Shown one piece after another: positions 17,297-26,253 of a DNA stretch of 64,000 nt. The translations under genes and the position numbers were made by a program. The stretch comes from Pseudoprevotella muciniphila. Lineage in GTDB: Bacteria; Bacteroidota; Bacteroidia; Bacteroidales; Bacteroidaceae. Position 1 is the first letter of the stretch. Each line of letters begins with the position of its first letter. The notes below the pieces were generated by a model, which was given only the letters and a program-made list of their open reading frames with translations, did no database searches and was not told the origin of the DNA. The DNA lies in the NCBI RefSeq assembly GCF_003265305.2, contig NZ_CP033459.1, positions 2,728,001 through 2,792,000 of the forward strand. The letters are read 5' to 3'.

Positions 17297-17551
17297 ATAG
17301 TTTTTGAATAGACGCAAATATAATTGATAACATTAATCGGGGACAACTTGTCTATCATTCCCATAAATTATTATTCTCTTATTGATTCACATGAATTATC
17401 ACTGATACTTTATAGTTTATAGTTTATAGTTTATAGTTGACAGTTTATAGTTGCTGTTCGGCAGTTGTTCACGCTTCAGGTGTATTTGAACACCCAATAT
17501 TATATATAAATATATTGATATTCTGTTTGTTAAGTAGATTTTTTTGTTCAG
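17297..17551. other. Intergenic stretch with a TTTATAG tandem repeat
   Basis: After the cassette's right end there are six 7-base units at 17409-17450 (TTTATAG four times, TTGACAG, TTTATAG), then a small dyad around GTTCACGCTTCAGGTGTATTTGAACACC. No gene is recognised. Confidence 0.6.
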
Positions 17552-17640
17552 GTGTTCACGCGTTCACGCTTTAGGAATGTGAACACCGTGAACGCATGAA
17601 CACCGTGAACGCCATGAACACCGTGAACACCATGAACGCT
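17552..17640. repeat. Right TTCAC array, inverted relative to the left one
   Basis: GTGAAC units at roughly 9-base spacing, read on the - strand as TTCACGGTG and TTCATGGTG variants. The first 51 bases (17552-17602) are the exact reverse complement of 15880-15930; beyond that the two arrays have the same unit but differ in detail. Together they flank the cassette region as a large inverted repeat about 1.6 kb apart. Confidence 0.9.
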
Positions 17641-18046
17641 ATTAGAAACAAAGACAATGAAGGCAGGTAAATATCGACCCGCATTGATACGTCTTTTCTT
17701 CCTTTTTAGGGCGTTTTTCTTTAAGGTCGTTCTATAAATTAGGCTTGTGTGATTTGATAAGAAAACATCAAAACTAATCATAACTTAAAAATCTGATTTA
17801 TAGAATTAGTGTCGCTCGAACTTGCCCGCTTGCAAGCAAGAATTCGTGGTTAAAAATCTGCAGGTACAAACTTTTTATGCAAATTAGCAAACGTAGTTGC
17901 AATTTAGACTCGTAATTGAAACTACGTGAACCTACAATCTTGATTTTCTGACAGATTTTCAGTTGGATTTCTAATTTATGCAGCGCCCCTAAATTACATT
18001 CCACCCGAAAAATGTAAATTTGCAGTCATATTGAAAAAGCAAAGGA
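17641..18046. other. AT-rich intergenic stretch before the NagK-like gene
   Basis: No coding pattern is seen. A strong hairpin lies at 17891-17927 (arms ACGTAGTT/AACTACGT continued by CAATT/AATTG, one mismatch, no T-run after it). The -7 box TAAATTTG for the next gene is at 18015-18022. Confidence 0.6.
18015..18022 (+). promoter_or_regulatory. -7 promoter box (TAAATTTG) for the NagK-like gene
   Basis: TAnnTTTG match 25 bases before the ATG at 18047. Confidence 0.6.
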
Positions 18047-18892
18047 ATGAAAACAATTCTCATAGCCGATAGCGGTAGCACAAAGACTAACTGGACATTA
18101 TGTCGAAACAATCAGGACACGTTAAGGCTACAAACACAGGGCATCAATCCTTACCAACTCTCTGAAAGTCAGATAAAAGATATATTGTACGGCGAACTCC
18201 TTCCGCAGTTGGACGGCGCGCAAGTGGACGAAGTGTATTTCTATGGTGCAGGTCAGCGCGATGAAATGCGCGGCATGACGACGAGGCTGCTGAAGGAGGT
18301 TCTTACAGCGTCCGTTGTAGAGGTGCATTCGGATTTGATAGGGGCGGCACGCGCCCTATGCGGAAAAGACGAAGGCATAGCCTGCATACTCGGCACGGGT
18401 GCCAATAGTTGTGTGTTCGACGGCAAAGAGATTACCTGGCAGGTATCGCCACTCGGCTTTATTCTTGGTGATGAAGGAAGTGGGGCAGTGATAGGGAAAC
18501 GACTCGTGGGAGATGTGCTGAAAGCCCAACTGCCGGACGATATCTGCAAAGCATTCTTCGAAGAAACACCGCACACCGCTGACGACATCATCCGCAACGT
18601 CTATCGCAACACGTTTCCCAACCGCTTCCTTGCGCAGTACACCCACTTCGTCAGTCGTCATATCACACATCCGGCAGTAGAAGAACTCGTTACGACAGAG
18701 TTTGAGCGTTTCTTCAAGCGTAACATAGCCAATTACAATCGACCTGACCTCGCAGTGAATTTCGTGGGCAGTGTGGCAGAAGTATTCCTGCCGCAACTCC
18801 GGCAGGCTGCCGAACGGTGCGGATTCCGCGTCGGCAAGGTCATGAAAGACCCTATGGAAGCCCTTGTTGGCTATCATTTGCAAAATCGTTAA
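18047..18892 (+). CDS. BadF/BadG/BcrA/BcrD-type ATPase, N-acetylglucosamine kinase-like
   Basis: This 281-residue protein has the ASKHA kinase fold. The phosphate-1 motif is ADSGSTKTNW (residues 6-15), followed by GAGQRDEM, the Gly-rich ILGTGANSCVF (phosphate-2) and GFILGDEGSGAVIGKRL, which is typical of N-acetylglucosamine and N-acetylmuramic acid kinases. The likely reaction is ATP-dependent 6-phosphorylation of an amino sugar in the cytoplasm, for example during murein recycling. Exact specificity cannot be read. It lies 69 bases before pfp but has its own promoter box, as does pfp. Confidence 0.85.
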   Translation: MKTILIADSGSTKTNWTLCRNNQDTLRLQTQGINPYQLSESQIKDILYGELLPQLDGAQVDEVYFYGAGQRDEMRGMTTRLLKEVLTASVVEVHSDLIGAARALCGKDEGIACILGTGANSCVFDGKEITWQVSPLGFILGDEGSGAVIGKRLVGDVLKAQLPDDICKAFFEETPHTADDIIRNVYRNTFPNRFLAQYTHFVSRHITHPAVEELVTTEFERFFKRNIANYNRPDLAVNFVGSVAEVFLPQLRQAAERCGFRVGKVMKDPMEALVGYHLQNR

Positions 18893-18921
18893 TGCCCCTT
18901 TACTATTTGCAAGAAAAATCG

Positions 18922-18929
18922 TAACTTTG
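18922..18929 (+). promoter_or_regulatory. -7 promoter box (TAACTTTG) for pfp
   Basis: TAnnTTTG match 32 bases before the pfp ATG. Confidence 0.7.
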
Positions 18930-18961
18930 CGCAAAATTTAAAACCTAACACAAAAACCAAT

Positions 18962-20608
18962 ATGAAAAAAAGTGCTCTCCAAATTGCACGTGAGGCTTAT
19001 CAGCCCAAACTTCCGCTCGGTCTCCGCGGAAATGTAAGTGTGAAAGAAGGTGAACCCACACAGAGTGTGGCAGACCAGGAAGAAATCAAAAAACTCTTCC
19101 CTAACACATACGGTCTTCCACTTGTAGAGTTCGTACCAAGCGAAGAAAAGAAAGACTATGCCCCCATCAATGTCGGTGTTATCCTCAGTGGTGGTCAGGC
19201 TCCCGGCGGACACAATGTGATTTGTGGTATCTTTGACATGCTCAAGAAGCAGAATCCCGAAAGCAAACTCTATGGTTTCCTTATGGGGCCTGGCGGTCTC
19301 GTTGACCATGACTACAAGGAACTCACAGCCGACATCATCGACGAATACCGCAACACGGGCGGTTTCGACCTCATCGGATCCGGTCGTACAAAACTGGAAC
19401 TTGAAGGTCAGTTTGAGAAAGGTCTTGAAATCCTCAAGCAACTCAATATCACAGCCCTCGTGATAATCGGTGGCGACGACAGCAATACCAATGCTTGTGT
19501 GCTTGCTGAGTATTATGCCGCAAAGAATGCCGGCGTGCAGGTTATCGGTTGCCCCAAGACCATCGATGGCGACTTGAAAAACGAACAGATTGAAACCAGT
19601 TTCGGATTCGACACGGCTTGCAAAACCTACGCAGAAGTAATCGGCAACATTCAGCGCGATGCCAACAGTGCCCGCAAATACTGGCACTTCATCAAACTGA
19701 TGGGACGTTCTGCCAGCCACATTGCTCTCGAATGCGCACTGCAGTGCCAACCTAACGTGTGCATCGTGAGCGAAGAAGTAGAAGCCAAAGAACAAACTCT
19801 CGACGAAATCGTTGAATACATTGCAGGCGTGGTTGCCAAGCGTGCTGCTGCAGGCAACAATTTCGGTACCATCCTTATTCCCGAAGGTCTTATAGAGTTC
19901 GTTCCAGCCATCAAGAAACTCATTGCCGAACTCAACGACCTCCTCGCAGAGCATGCTGCAGAGGTGGATGGTCTCGACGTGGCAGATATCCGCGAATGGC
20001 TCTGCAAGAACCTTACACCCGCAAATGCTGCCACATTCAAGAGCCTGCCCGAAGGTGTAGGCAACCAACTCGCGCTCGAACGCGACCCACACGGTAACGT
20101 ACAGGTATCGCTCATCGAAACAGAAAAACTCCTCAGCGAGATGGTGGGCAAGAAACTCGCAGAATGGAAGAAGGAAGGTAAGTATGTTGGTAAATTCGCC
20201 CCATTGCACCACTTCTTTGGCTACGAAGGCCGCTGCGCTGCACCGTCCAACTATGATGCTGACTATTGCTATGCACTCGGTTCAAGTGCTGCACAACTCA
20301 TTGCAAACGGCAAAACAGGCTATATGGCAATCGTAAAGAACACAACTGCACCCGCAGAAAACTGGGTGGCAGGCGGTGTGCCTATCACGATGATGCTCAA
20401 CATGGAACGCCGTTCAGGTGCTATGAAGCCTGTAATTAAGAAAGCGCTCGTGCGCCTCGACGGAGCACCTTTCAAGACCTTCGCTGCTCAGCGCGAAGAA
20501 TGGGCTGAAAACACTTGCTTCATCTATCCCGGACCAATCCAGTATTTCGGTCCGTCAGAGGTGTGCGACCGCACAACAGTTACGCTCGCTCTTGAACAGA
20601 ACGCATAA
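18962..20608 (+). CDS. pfp: Diphosphate-dependent 6-phosphofructokinase
   Basis: This 548-residue enzyme of the long PPi-PFK type reversibly phosphorylates fructose-6-phosphate with pyrophosphate. The donor-specifying residues are readable: GGDDSNTNA has Asp where ATP-dependent enzymes have Gly, and [10 protein letters not shown] has Lys in the second diagnostic position, the combination of PPi users. The N-terminus [16 protein letters not shown] and the [14 protein letters not shown] substrate-site helix are also present. A long open frame on the opposite strand is only a shadow of this strongly codon-biased gene. A terminator follows at 20635-20672. Confidence 0.96.
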   Translation: MKKSALQIAREAYQPKLPLGLRGNVSVKEGEPTQSVADQEEIKKLFPNTYGLPLVEFVPSEEKKDYAPINVGVILSGGQAPGGHNVICGIFDMLKKQNPESKLYGFLMGPGGLVDHDYKELTADIIDEYRNTGGFDLIGSGRTKLELEGQFEKGLEILKQLNITALVIIGGDDSNTNACVLAEYYAAKNAGVQVIGCPKTIDGDLKNEQIETSFGFDTACKTYAEVIGNIQRDANSARKYWHFIKLMGRSASHIALECALQCQPNVCIVSEEVEAKEQTLDEIVEYIAGVVAKRAAAGNNFGTILIPEGLIEFVPAIKKLIAELNDLLAEHAAEVDGLDVADIREWLCKNLTPANAATFKSLPEGVGNQLALERDPHGNVQVSLIETEKLLSEMVGKKLAEWKKEGKYVGKFAPLHHFFGYEGRCAAPSNYDADYCYALGSSAAQLIANGKTGYMAIVKNTTAPAENWVAGGVPITMMLNMERRSGAMKPVIKKALVRLDGAPFKTFAAQREEWAENTCFIYPGPIQYFGPSEVCDRTTVTLALEQNA

Positions 20609-20634
20609 AAATATCTGCATAGATTGTTAGACCA

Positions 20635-20680
20635 AAAGAAACAGGCATGGGAACACCCAGGCTTGTTTCTTTAGGTTTTT
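20635..20680 (+). terminator. Intrinsic terminator after pfp
   Basis: Arms AAAGAAACA/TGTTTCTTT (20635-20643 and 20664-20672), continued by GC/GC and TGGG/CCCA around a 4-base loop, then AGGTTTTT. Confidence 0.8.
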
Positions 20681-20714
20681 CAAAAATAAGTCTTTCAAAC
20701 AAAGGCTGTATAAG

Positions 20715-21551
20715 ATGAAAAAGAAATGTTGGACAGATATGGCACCTTTCGATGGCTTGCAAAATGATGCAAGACTCGGATTATGGCTGCAAAAAGACGG
20801 CAAACGTGCCAAATCGGCAAAGGTCGTTGCAGCAGTTGCCGTGCTGTATCTTGTCGCACAATTCTTTTTTGTCGCACCCTACGACAGGCTGTGGCAGGCC
20901 ATCTACAATAATATCGGCATTCCCGACGGCTATTCCATTCGAGGTGTGGATGTCAGCCATCACCAAGGCGCCATAAATTGGGAAAAACTCAGTAGGGCAA
21001 TAATCAAGGACGAACCTGTAAGTTTTGTCTTTATCAAAGCCACGGAGGGTGTCTCTGTCTCAGACGATGATTTTAAGCACAACTTTGAGCAAGCCAAGAA
21101 GTATGGTATTCTCAGGGGGGCTTATCATTTCTTTTCGCCCACCGTACCGGCTGCAAAACAGGCTGATCATTTTATAAAAACAGCCCAACTACAGCCAGGC
21201 GATCTGGCACCGGTGCTCGATATAGAGGAAGTGGGCGACCTCTCAGATGAAGCCGTCAGAACAGAAGCCTTGATATGGCTGAAAGCAGTAGAGAAGAAAT
21301 ATGGCGTGAAGCCTATCCTCTACACATACCTTAAGATGAAGGAAGAATACTTCAGTACACCCGAATTCGATGATTATCATTTCTGGCTGGCACACTATTA
21401 TTTACCCGAGATAAGATATAAAGGGAAGTGGAAATTCTGGCAACATACCGACAGGGGACGCCTTCCCGGAATAAAGGGAAGTGTAGATCTGAATGTCTAC
21501 AATGGCTCTATGTATAACCTGCGTGAACACACCATACAGCATGTTAACTGA
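20715..21551 (+). CDS. GH25 family lysozyme-type glycoside hydrolase, membrane anchored
   Basis: This 278-residue protein has one membrane segment near the N-terminus (about residues 35-55) and a GH25 domain from about residue 75 (RGVDVSHHQGAINWEKL). GH25 enzymes cut the beta-1,4 bond between MurNAc and GlcNAc. Catalytic acids are readable as the Asp in GVDVSHHQ and the Asp and Glu of VLDIEEVGD, with FIKATEGV and GAYHFFSP also conserved. Its 3' end overlaps the start of the next gene by 11 bases, so the two are probably co-translated. The likely role is remodelling of the cell's own wall or action on competitors. Confidence 0.9.
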   Translation: MKKKCWTDMAPFDGLQNDARLGLWLQKDGKRAKSAKVVAAVAVLYLVAQFFFVAPYDRLWQAIYNNIGIPDGYSIRGVDVSHHQGAINWEKLSRAIIKDEPVSFVFIKATEGVSVSDDDFKHNFEQAKKYGILRGAYHFFSPTVPAAKQADHFIKTAQLQPGDLAPVLDIEEVGDLSDEAVRTEALIWLKAVEKKYGVKPILYTYLKMKEEYFSTPEFDDYHFWLAHYYLPEIRYKGKWKFWQHTDRGRLPGIKGSVDLNVYNGSMYNLREHTIQHVN

Positions 21552-23322
21552 CAAGGCTTCAGGCATTTACAGAATAAAAAACAACATAGCAATCCTCGCT
21601 GTGTTGACATTGTTTCTGTGCCCGCTGTTTTCGAGAGCACAACTGCACGATGTGTCCTTTAACGTAGGAGGAAGCACCTTTACAATGGTGGCTGTGAAAG
21701 GCGGAACGTTTCAGATGGGAGCAAGGCTTGATATCGATGAAGAGGCTGACGATGACGAATTGCCGGCACATACTGTTGAAGTTGGCGACTTTCTCATCGG
21801 GCGCCACGAGGTTACACAAAGCCTTTGGACCGCTGTGATGGGCAGCAACCCTTCTTATTTTCAGGACGGACGACGACCTGTGGAGTGTGTGTCATGGGAG
21901 GACTGCATGACGTTTATCTCGCGTTTGAACGCAATGACAGGCAAAAACTTCCGGTTGCCGACAGAAGCGGAATGGGAATATGCAGCAAAAGGCGGACATT
22001 ATGCCAACGCATCATGCTATAGCGGCTCGGATGACATCAGCGACGTGGCATGGTGGGCAGGAAATGCAGGCAATGCTTTAGGAGGAGGGCACCCCGATTA
22101 TGGTACTCATTCAGTCGGAAGTAAATATGGCAATCAGTTAGGCATTTACGACATGACAGGAAATGTTGACGAATGGTGTTCGGACAAGTATGATGCTGAC
22201 TATTACAGACATTCCGCAAAAAAAAATCCACGAGGCACACACGAAGGCACCGAATATGTGGTGCGGGGAGGGGGATGGAACTATGCGGCAAAGTCGTGCC
22301 GTGTAACGAACCGCGACTCTAATTTCCCGAATTACAGCAACAACAACCTCGGACTGCGTTTGGTGCTCGATGCAGATTGTCTCACTGCTGATACTGATGC
22401 TGATACTGATGCCGATGCTGATGCTGATGCAGAAGATTCAGATAGCATAAGAGAAGAAACAGAAAATCTGCAGACCTCGTACGATTGGCAAGAAACCTAT
22501 GATGATGAAGAGGAAGATGCAGTAGTCGCCCCTGTTTTGCAAACTCATGAGCCTGAAACAAAGAATACGAAAGAAAATCTTGCTGTACGTGCCGTACGCG
22601 ACCGTGAAGTGAATGTGAAAGGCATAAGGTTTACCATGAAAGCAGTAGGGGGAGGAAACTTTACCCAAGGCGCTACCTCCGACCAAGGCGGTGCGTGCGA
22701 GAACGACGAAAAACCCGCGCACAAAGTCTTTTTGCGAAGTTTCTTGATAGGAGAGACAGAGGTAACACAAGAACTCTGGCAGATAGTCATGGGGAGTAAC
22801 CCGTCGCGTTTCGTAGGGATAAATCGCCCGGTGGAACGTGTGTCGTGGAACGCATGTCAGGTATTCATACAAAAACTCAATGCTCTCACCGGTCTCAGAT
22901 TTCGTCTGCCCACAGAAGCAGAATGGGAATATGCTGCACGCGGAGGAAACAAGTCCCGACAGACGAAATATGCAGGTTCAAACGACCTGTCAAACATCGC
23001 CTGGTGGCAGACGAACAGTGGAAGTAGCACCCATCAGGTGGCACAAAAACAACCTAACGAGTTAGGACTCTACGATATGAGCGGAAATGTGTGGGAATGG
23101 TGCAACGACAGATACGCAGAAAAGTATTATTCAATGCTTGTGGAGGGTACAGATGGCATGATATCCAATCCCGAAGGACCTAAAACAGGAACAAACCGCG
23201 TATGCCGGGGAGGCGGATGGTTCTTCGGACCCACCTTCTGCCGAAATGCCTTCCGGTTCAATTTCAACCCTGCCGACTCATCATACTATATAGGACTGCG
23301 TCTGGCACTCGATGCAGAATGA
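21541..23322 (+). CDS. Secreted protein with two SUMF1/FGE-sulfatase-like domains
   Basis: This is a 593-residue protein with a signal sequence (residues 11-32, ending FSRAQ). Domain 1 (about 45-280) and domain 2 (about 365-590) are both SUMF1 type, with VKGGTFQMGA/VGGGNFTQGA, HEVTQSLW/TEVTQELW, RLPTEAEWEYAA and YDMTGNVDEWC/YDMSGNVWEWC. They are joined by a linker of Asp/Ala/Thr repeats and acidic residues. The paired cysteines of true formylglycine-generating enzymes are absent: each domain keeps a single Cys near the end, so sulfatase activation is unlikely. The fold is also used by GldK/GldJ of type IX secretion and by sugar-binding proteins. The ATG at 21541 is preferred to 21493 because it gives a better signal sequence and overlap. 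Confidence 0.85.
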   Translation: MLTDKASGIYRIKNNIAILAVLTLFLCPLFSRAQLHDVSFNVGGSTFTMVAVKGGTFQMGARLDIDEEADDDELPAHTVEVGDFLIGRHEVTQSLWTAVMGSNPSYFQDGRRPVECVSWEDCMTFISRLNAMTGKNFRLPTEAEWEYAAKGGHYANASCYSGSDDISDVAWWAGNAGNALGGGHPDYGTHSVGSKYGNQLGIYDMTGNVDEWCSDKYDADYYRHSAKKNPRGTHEGTEYVVRGGGWNYAAKSCRVTNRDSNFPNYSNNNLGLRLVLDADCLTADTDADTDADADADAEDSDSIREETENLQTSYDWQETYDDEEEDAVVAPVLQTHEPETKNTKENLAVRAVRDREVNVKGIRFTMKAVGGGNFTQGATSDQGGACENDEKPAHKVFLRSFLIGETEVTQELWQIVMGSNPSRFVGINRPVERVSWNACQVFIQKLNALTGLRFRLPTEAEWEYAARGGNKSRQTKYAGSNDLSNIAWWQTNSGSSTHQVAQKQPNELGLYDMSGNVWEWCNDRYAEKYYSMLVEGTDGMISNPEGPKTGTNRVCRGGGWFFGPTFCRNAFRFNFNPADSSYYIGLRLALDAE

Positions 23323-23360
23323 TGCCTCAAAATAGGTTTCTCCAACTGAATTATTTTATG

Positions 23361-23368
23361 TAACTTTG
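23361..23368 (+). promoter_or_regulatory. -7 promoter box (TAACTTTG) for purB
   Basis: TAnnTTTG match 40 bases before the purB ATG. Confidence 0.7.
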
Positions 23369-23408
23369 CACCCTAAGAGAAAAGACATTAGAAAAAGAAA
23401 GACCAAAC

Positions 23409-24758
23409 ATGGAACTGAATGAACTGACAGCCGTCTCTCCGATTGACGGACGCTACCACAATAAAACCAAAAGACTTTCAGATTATTTCTCGGAAAAGGC
23501 ATTGATGCGGTACCGTGTCAAGGTGGAGATAGAGTATTTTATATGGCTCTGCAATATGCCACTGCCACAACTACAGGGCGTCAATACGGACAACTTCGCC
23601 AAACTGCGTTTTCTCTATGAGAATTTCTCCGATGAAGATGCACGCCGAGTGAAGGAAATAGAAAGTGTAACGAACCACGATGTCAAGGCAATAGAGTATT
23701 ACATCAAAGAGAACCTCGACAAAATCGGCGGCTTCGAACAGCAAAAGGAATTTGTGCACTTCGGGCTGACCAGTCAGGACATTAACAACACGTCGTTCCC
23801 AATGATGCTGAAAGATGCCATCGTCAATGTGTACCTGCCTTTGCTCGATGAAATCCTGCAGCAACTTAAAGACTACGAAGTGGAATGGCACGACGTCCCC
23901 ATGCTGGCACGTACTCACGGACAACCTGCGTCGCCCACACGACTTGGCAAGGAAATTGCAGTGTATCGCTATCGGCTCGAAGAAGCCAGGAGAATGCTTG
24001 TGTCTGTTCAGGTAACAGCAAAATTCGGTGGTGCAACAGGTAATTTCAACGCTCACCATGTGGCATATCCGGAAATAAACTGGAAAGAAGTGGCAAATCA
24101 GTTTGTTGAGGAGGCTTTGGAGTTGCAGCGCGAGCAATTCACAACGCAAATCAGCAACTATGACGCACTGGCAGCAGTGTTTGACGCTATGAAACGTATC
24201 CATACGATTCTCATAGACCTCGACAGGGATTTCTGGCAGTATATCTCAGAAGAGTATTTCAAGCAGAAAATCAAGAAAGGAGAGGTGGGATCAAGTGCCA
24301 TGCCGCATAAGGTGAACCCCATCGATTTTGAAAATTCGGAAGGCAACCTCGGCATAGCCAATGCCATACTTGAGCATCTAAGCCGAAAACTTCCCGTGAG
24401 CCGACTGCAACGCGATTTGACTGACTCAACTGTAATTCGCAACATAGGTGTGCCTATGGGACATGCAGTCATAGCTTTCGAGAGCACACTGAAGGGATTG
24501 CGGAAACTCGTTCTCAATGAAGCAGCAATTCTTGCCGACTTGGACAACCAGTGGGCAGTGGTGGCAGAAGCCATTCAGACCATTCTGCGCCGCGAAGGAT
24601 ACCCCAATCCCTACGAAACGCTGAAACAACTCACACGCACCAATACTCACGTCACGGAAGAGAGCATACATGCATTCATAGAAACCCTCAACGTGAGCGA
24701 TAGCGTGAAAGAAGAACTTAGACAAATATCGCCACGCACATACGTGGGTATCTATTGA
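23409..24758 (+). CDS. purB: Adenylosuccinate lyase
   Basis: This 449-residue fumarase-superfamily enzyme splits SAICAR to AICAR and adenylosuccinate to AMP, releasing fumarate. It shows SPIDGRYHNKTKRLSDYFSE at the N-terminus, HFGLTSQDINNTS, ARTHGQPASPTRLGKE, and the mobile signature loop GSSAMPHKVNPIDFENSEGN with the catalytic serine. The length and E. coli-like N-terminus place it in the PurB group common in Proteobacteria and Bacteroidetes. No terminator was found before rluB, 146 bases downstream, so read-through into the rluB-asnS-smpB-metH run is possible. Confidence 0.96.
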   Translation: MELNELTAVSPIDGRYHNKTKRLSDYFSEKALMRYRVKVEIEYFIWLCNMPLPQLQGVNTDNFAKLRFLYENFSDEDARRVKEIESVTNHDVKAIEYYIKENLDKIGGFEQQKEFVHFGLTSQDINNTSFPMMLKDAIVNVYLPLLDEILQQLKDYEVEWHDVPMLARTHGQPASPTRLGKEIAVYRYRLEEARRMLVSVQVTAKFGGATGNFNAHHVAYPEINWKEVANQFVEEALELQREQFTTQISNYDALAAVFDAMKRIHTILIDLDRDFWQYISEEYFKQKIKKGEVGSSAMPHKVNPIDFENSEGNLGIANAILEHLSRKLPVSRLQRDLTDSTVIRNIGVPMGHAVIAFESTLKGLRKLVLNEAAILADLDNQWAVVAEAIQTILRREGYPNPYETLKQLTRTNTHVTEESIHAFIETLNVSDSVKEELRQISPRTYVGIY

Positions 24759-24904
24759 TTATTGAAGACCTCATATAAAATTGAAGATAAGACAAATAAA
24801 AAGCAAAAAGATTATTAACTGACAAAAAAGAGTGTTTTTTTACGGAAATTGAAGAAATTTATTTTTGAATTAGCCGAGAGGCTATAATAAAAGAAAAAAA
24901 GAAA

Positions 24905-26227
24905 ATGGCAGAATTTGACGATTTTGAAAAAACTGATTGGCGGTCGGGAGATGCCGAATCAGGTAGAGATCAAGACGCGTTCTCTTCACGAAACTATGAA
25001 GGGGACAATGGTACGTTCAGAAATTCAGGACAGCGCCCCTATCGCCCAAGGTTCAATAACAATGGTGGAGAAAACCGCCCGTACAGACCGCGCTTTAATG
25101 CTAATGGCGAACAGGGCGAATACGATAATCAGCGCCCCTATCGTCCAAGATTTAACCCTAATGGACAAAGAAACAACGATGGTTATGGTCAGCGCCCCTA
25201 TCGTCCAAGGTTTAATCCGTCCGACGGAAGGAATACAGGCGGTGATGACTATAGTCCACGCCCATATCGTCCCCGTTTCAATCAGAATGGTGAACAGAAT
25301 AACATGGGCTATAGCAATCGTGGAGTATATAGCAATAATCGCGGAGGTTATGGCAATCGTGGCAACTATGGTGCACAGAATAGTTATGGTGGCCGTGGCG
25401 GTTATAATGGTTATGGACAACGTAACTTACAAAAGCGCCGCCCGGCAAACAATGTGCGCCCTCTGCCAAAGCGCCGCACAGCCTTCCAGGAGAAGGTGGA
25501 AGATCCTGATGCACCAATACGCTTGAACAAGTATCTTGCCAATTCGGGCGTTTGTTCACGCCGTGATGCGGACAAGTATATAGAGGCAGGCGTCGTAACG
25601 GTAAATGGTGCCACCGTGACAGAACTTGGAACAAAGGTGCAAAGAACGGACGAAGTTCGTTTCCACGATCAACTCGTTAAGCCGGAACTCAAGATTTACG
25701 TGCTTCTTAACAAACCGAAAGGCTATGTAACGACAAGCGAAGACCCGCAAAACCGCAAAACCGTGATGGACCTCGTGCGTAATGCATGTCCTGAGCGAAT
25801 CTATCCTGTGGGGCGTCTCGATAGGAATACAACTGGTGTGATGCTTCTGACCAATGATGGTGAGATGGCTTCAAAACTGACACATCCCAAATTTGAGAAA
25901 AAGAAAATCTATCATGTGTTCCTCGACCAGAACCTCTCGGCTGCTGACATGCAGAAAATAGCAGAAGGCATCATGCTCGAAGACGGAGAAATCAAAGCAG
26001 ACGAAATACAGTATGCGCATCCCACAGACAAAAAGCAAGTGGGCATAGAGATACATAGCGGAAAGAATCGTATCGTTCGCCGTATCTTCGACGCACTCGG
26101 CTATCATGTTACAAAACTCGACCGTGTCTATTTTGCAGGTCTGACTAAGAAGAGATTACGTCGCGGAGATTGGCGCTATCTCACGGAAGAAGAAGTCAAC
26201 TTCCTGCGTATGGGCTCTTTTGAATAA
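24905..26227 (+). CDS. rluB: 23S rRNA pseudouridine synthase RluB-like with a repeat-rich N-terminal extension
   Basis: This 440-residue protein has an S4 RNA-binding domain from about residue 200 ([22 protein letters not shown]) and an RsuA/RluB/RluE/RluF catalytic domain with the nucleophilic Asp in [20 protein letters not shown]. It isomerises uridine in rRNA, probably 23S U2605. The first 190 residues are a low-complexity extension: five copies of RPYRPRFN spaced about 20 residues apart, then Gly/Arg/Tyr/Asn-rich RGG-type sequence. Such Arg-rich, Tyr-rich tails bind RNA in many organisms. The E. coli enzyme lacks this part. The next gene (asnS) begins 26 bases downstream. Confidence 0.88.
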   Translation: MAEFDDFEKTDWRSGDAESGRDQDAFSSRNYEGDNGTFRNSGQRPYRPRFNNNGGENRPYRPRFNANGEQGEYDNQRPYRPRFNPNGQRNNDGYGQRPYRPRFNPSDGRNTGGDDYSPRPYRPRFNQNGEQNNMGYSNRGVYSNNRGGYGNRGNYGAQNSYGGRGGYNGYGQRNLQKRRPANNVRPLPKRRTAFQEKVEDPDAPIRLNKYLANSGVCSRRDADKYIEAGVVTVNGATVTELGTKVQRTDEVRFHDQLVKPELKIYVLLNKPKGYVTTSEDPQNRKTVMDLVRNACPERIYPVGRLDRNTTGVMLLTNDGEMASKLTHPKFEKKKIYHVFLDQNLSAADMQKIAEGIMLEDGEIKADEIQYAHPTDKKQVGIEIHSGKNRIVRRIFDALGYHVTKLDRVYFAGLTKKRLRRGDWRYLTEEEVNFLRMGSFE

Positions 26228-26253
26228 CAAATCATACAAATCCGTTTTCTAAG

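Larger units (their letters stand above)
16305..17370. mobile_element. One-gene cassette with 29-base inverted ends and 8-base target duplication
   Basis: Left end 16313-16341 begins GGGAATGATA and ends GTTGTCCCCGATTA. The right end 17334-17362 is its reverse complement with 26 of 29 matches. Directly outside both ends stands the same octamer ATAAATTA (16305-16312 and 17363-17370), as expected for a target-site duplication. The 1050-base unit contains only one gene (PRTase-like, 16436-17296) with its own promoter box and ribosome binding site, and no transposase. An 8-base duplication and G-rich termini occur in IS families such as IS1595 and ISL3, but the family cannot be assigned here. Confidence 0.85.

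Noticed and set aside
17891-17927. Terminator call for the hairpin with ACGTAGTT arms
   Set aside because: No T-run follows, and there is no gene upstream on that strand; left as an unexplained hairpin.
18938-20212. A 424-residue open frame on the - strand opposite pfp
   Set aside because: It is a codon-bias shadow of the pfp gene, whose motifs and length are fully accounted for on the + strand; the antisense product has no recognisable motif.
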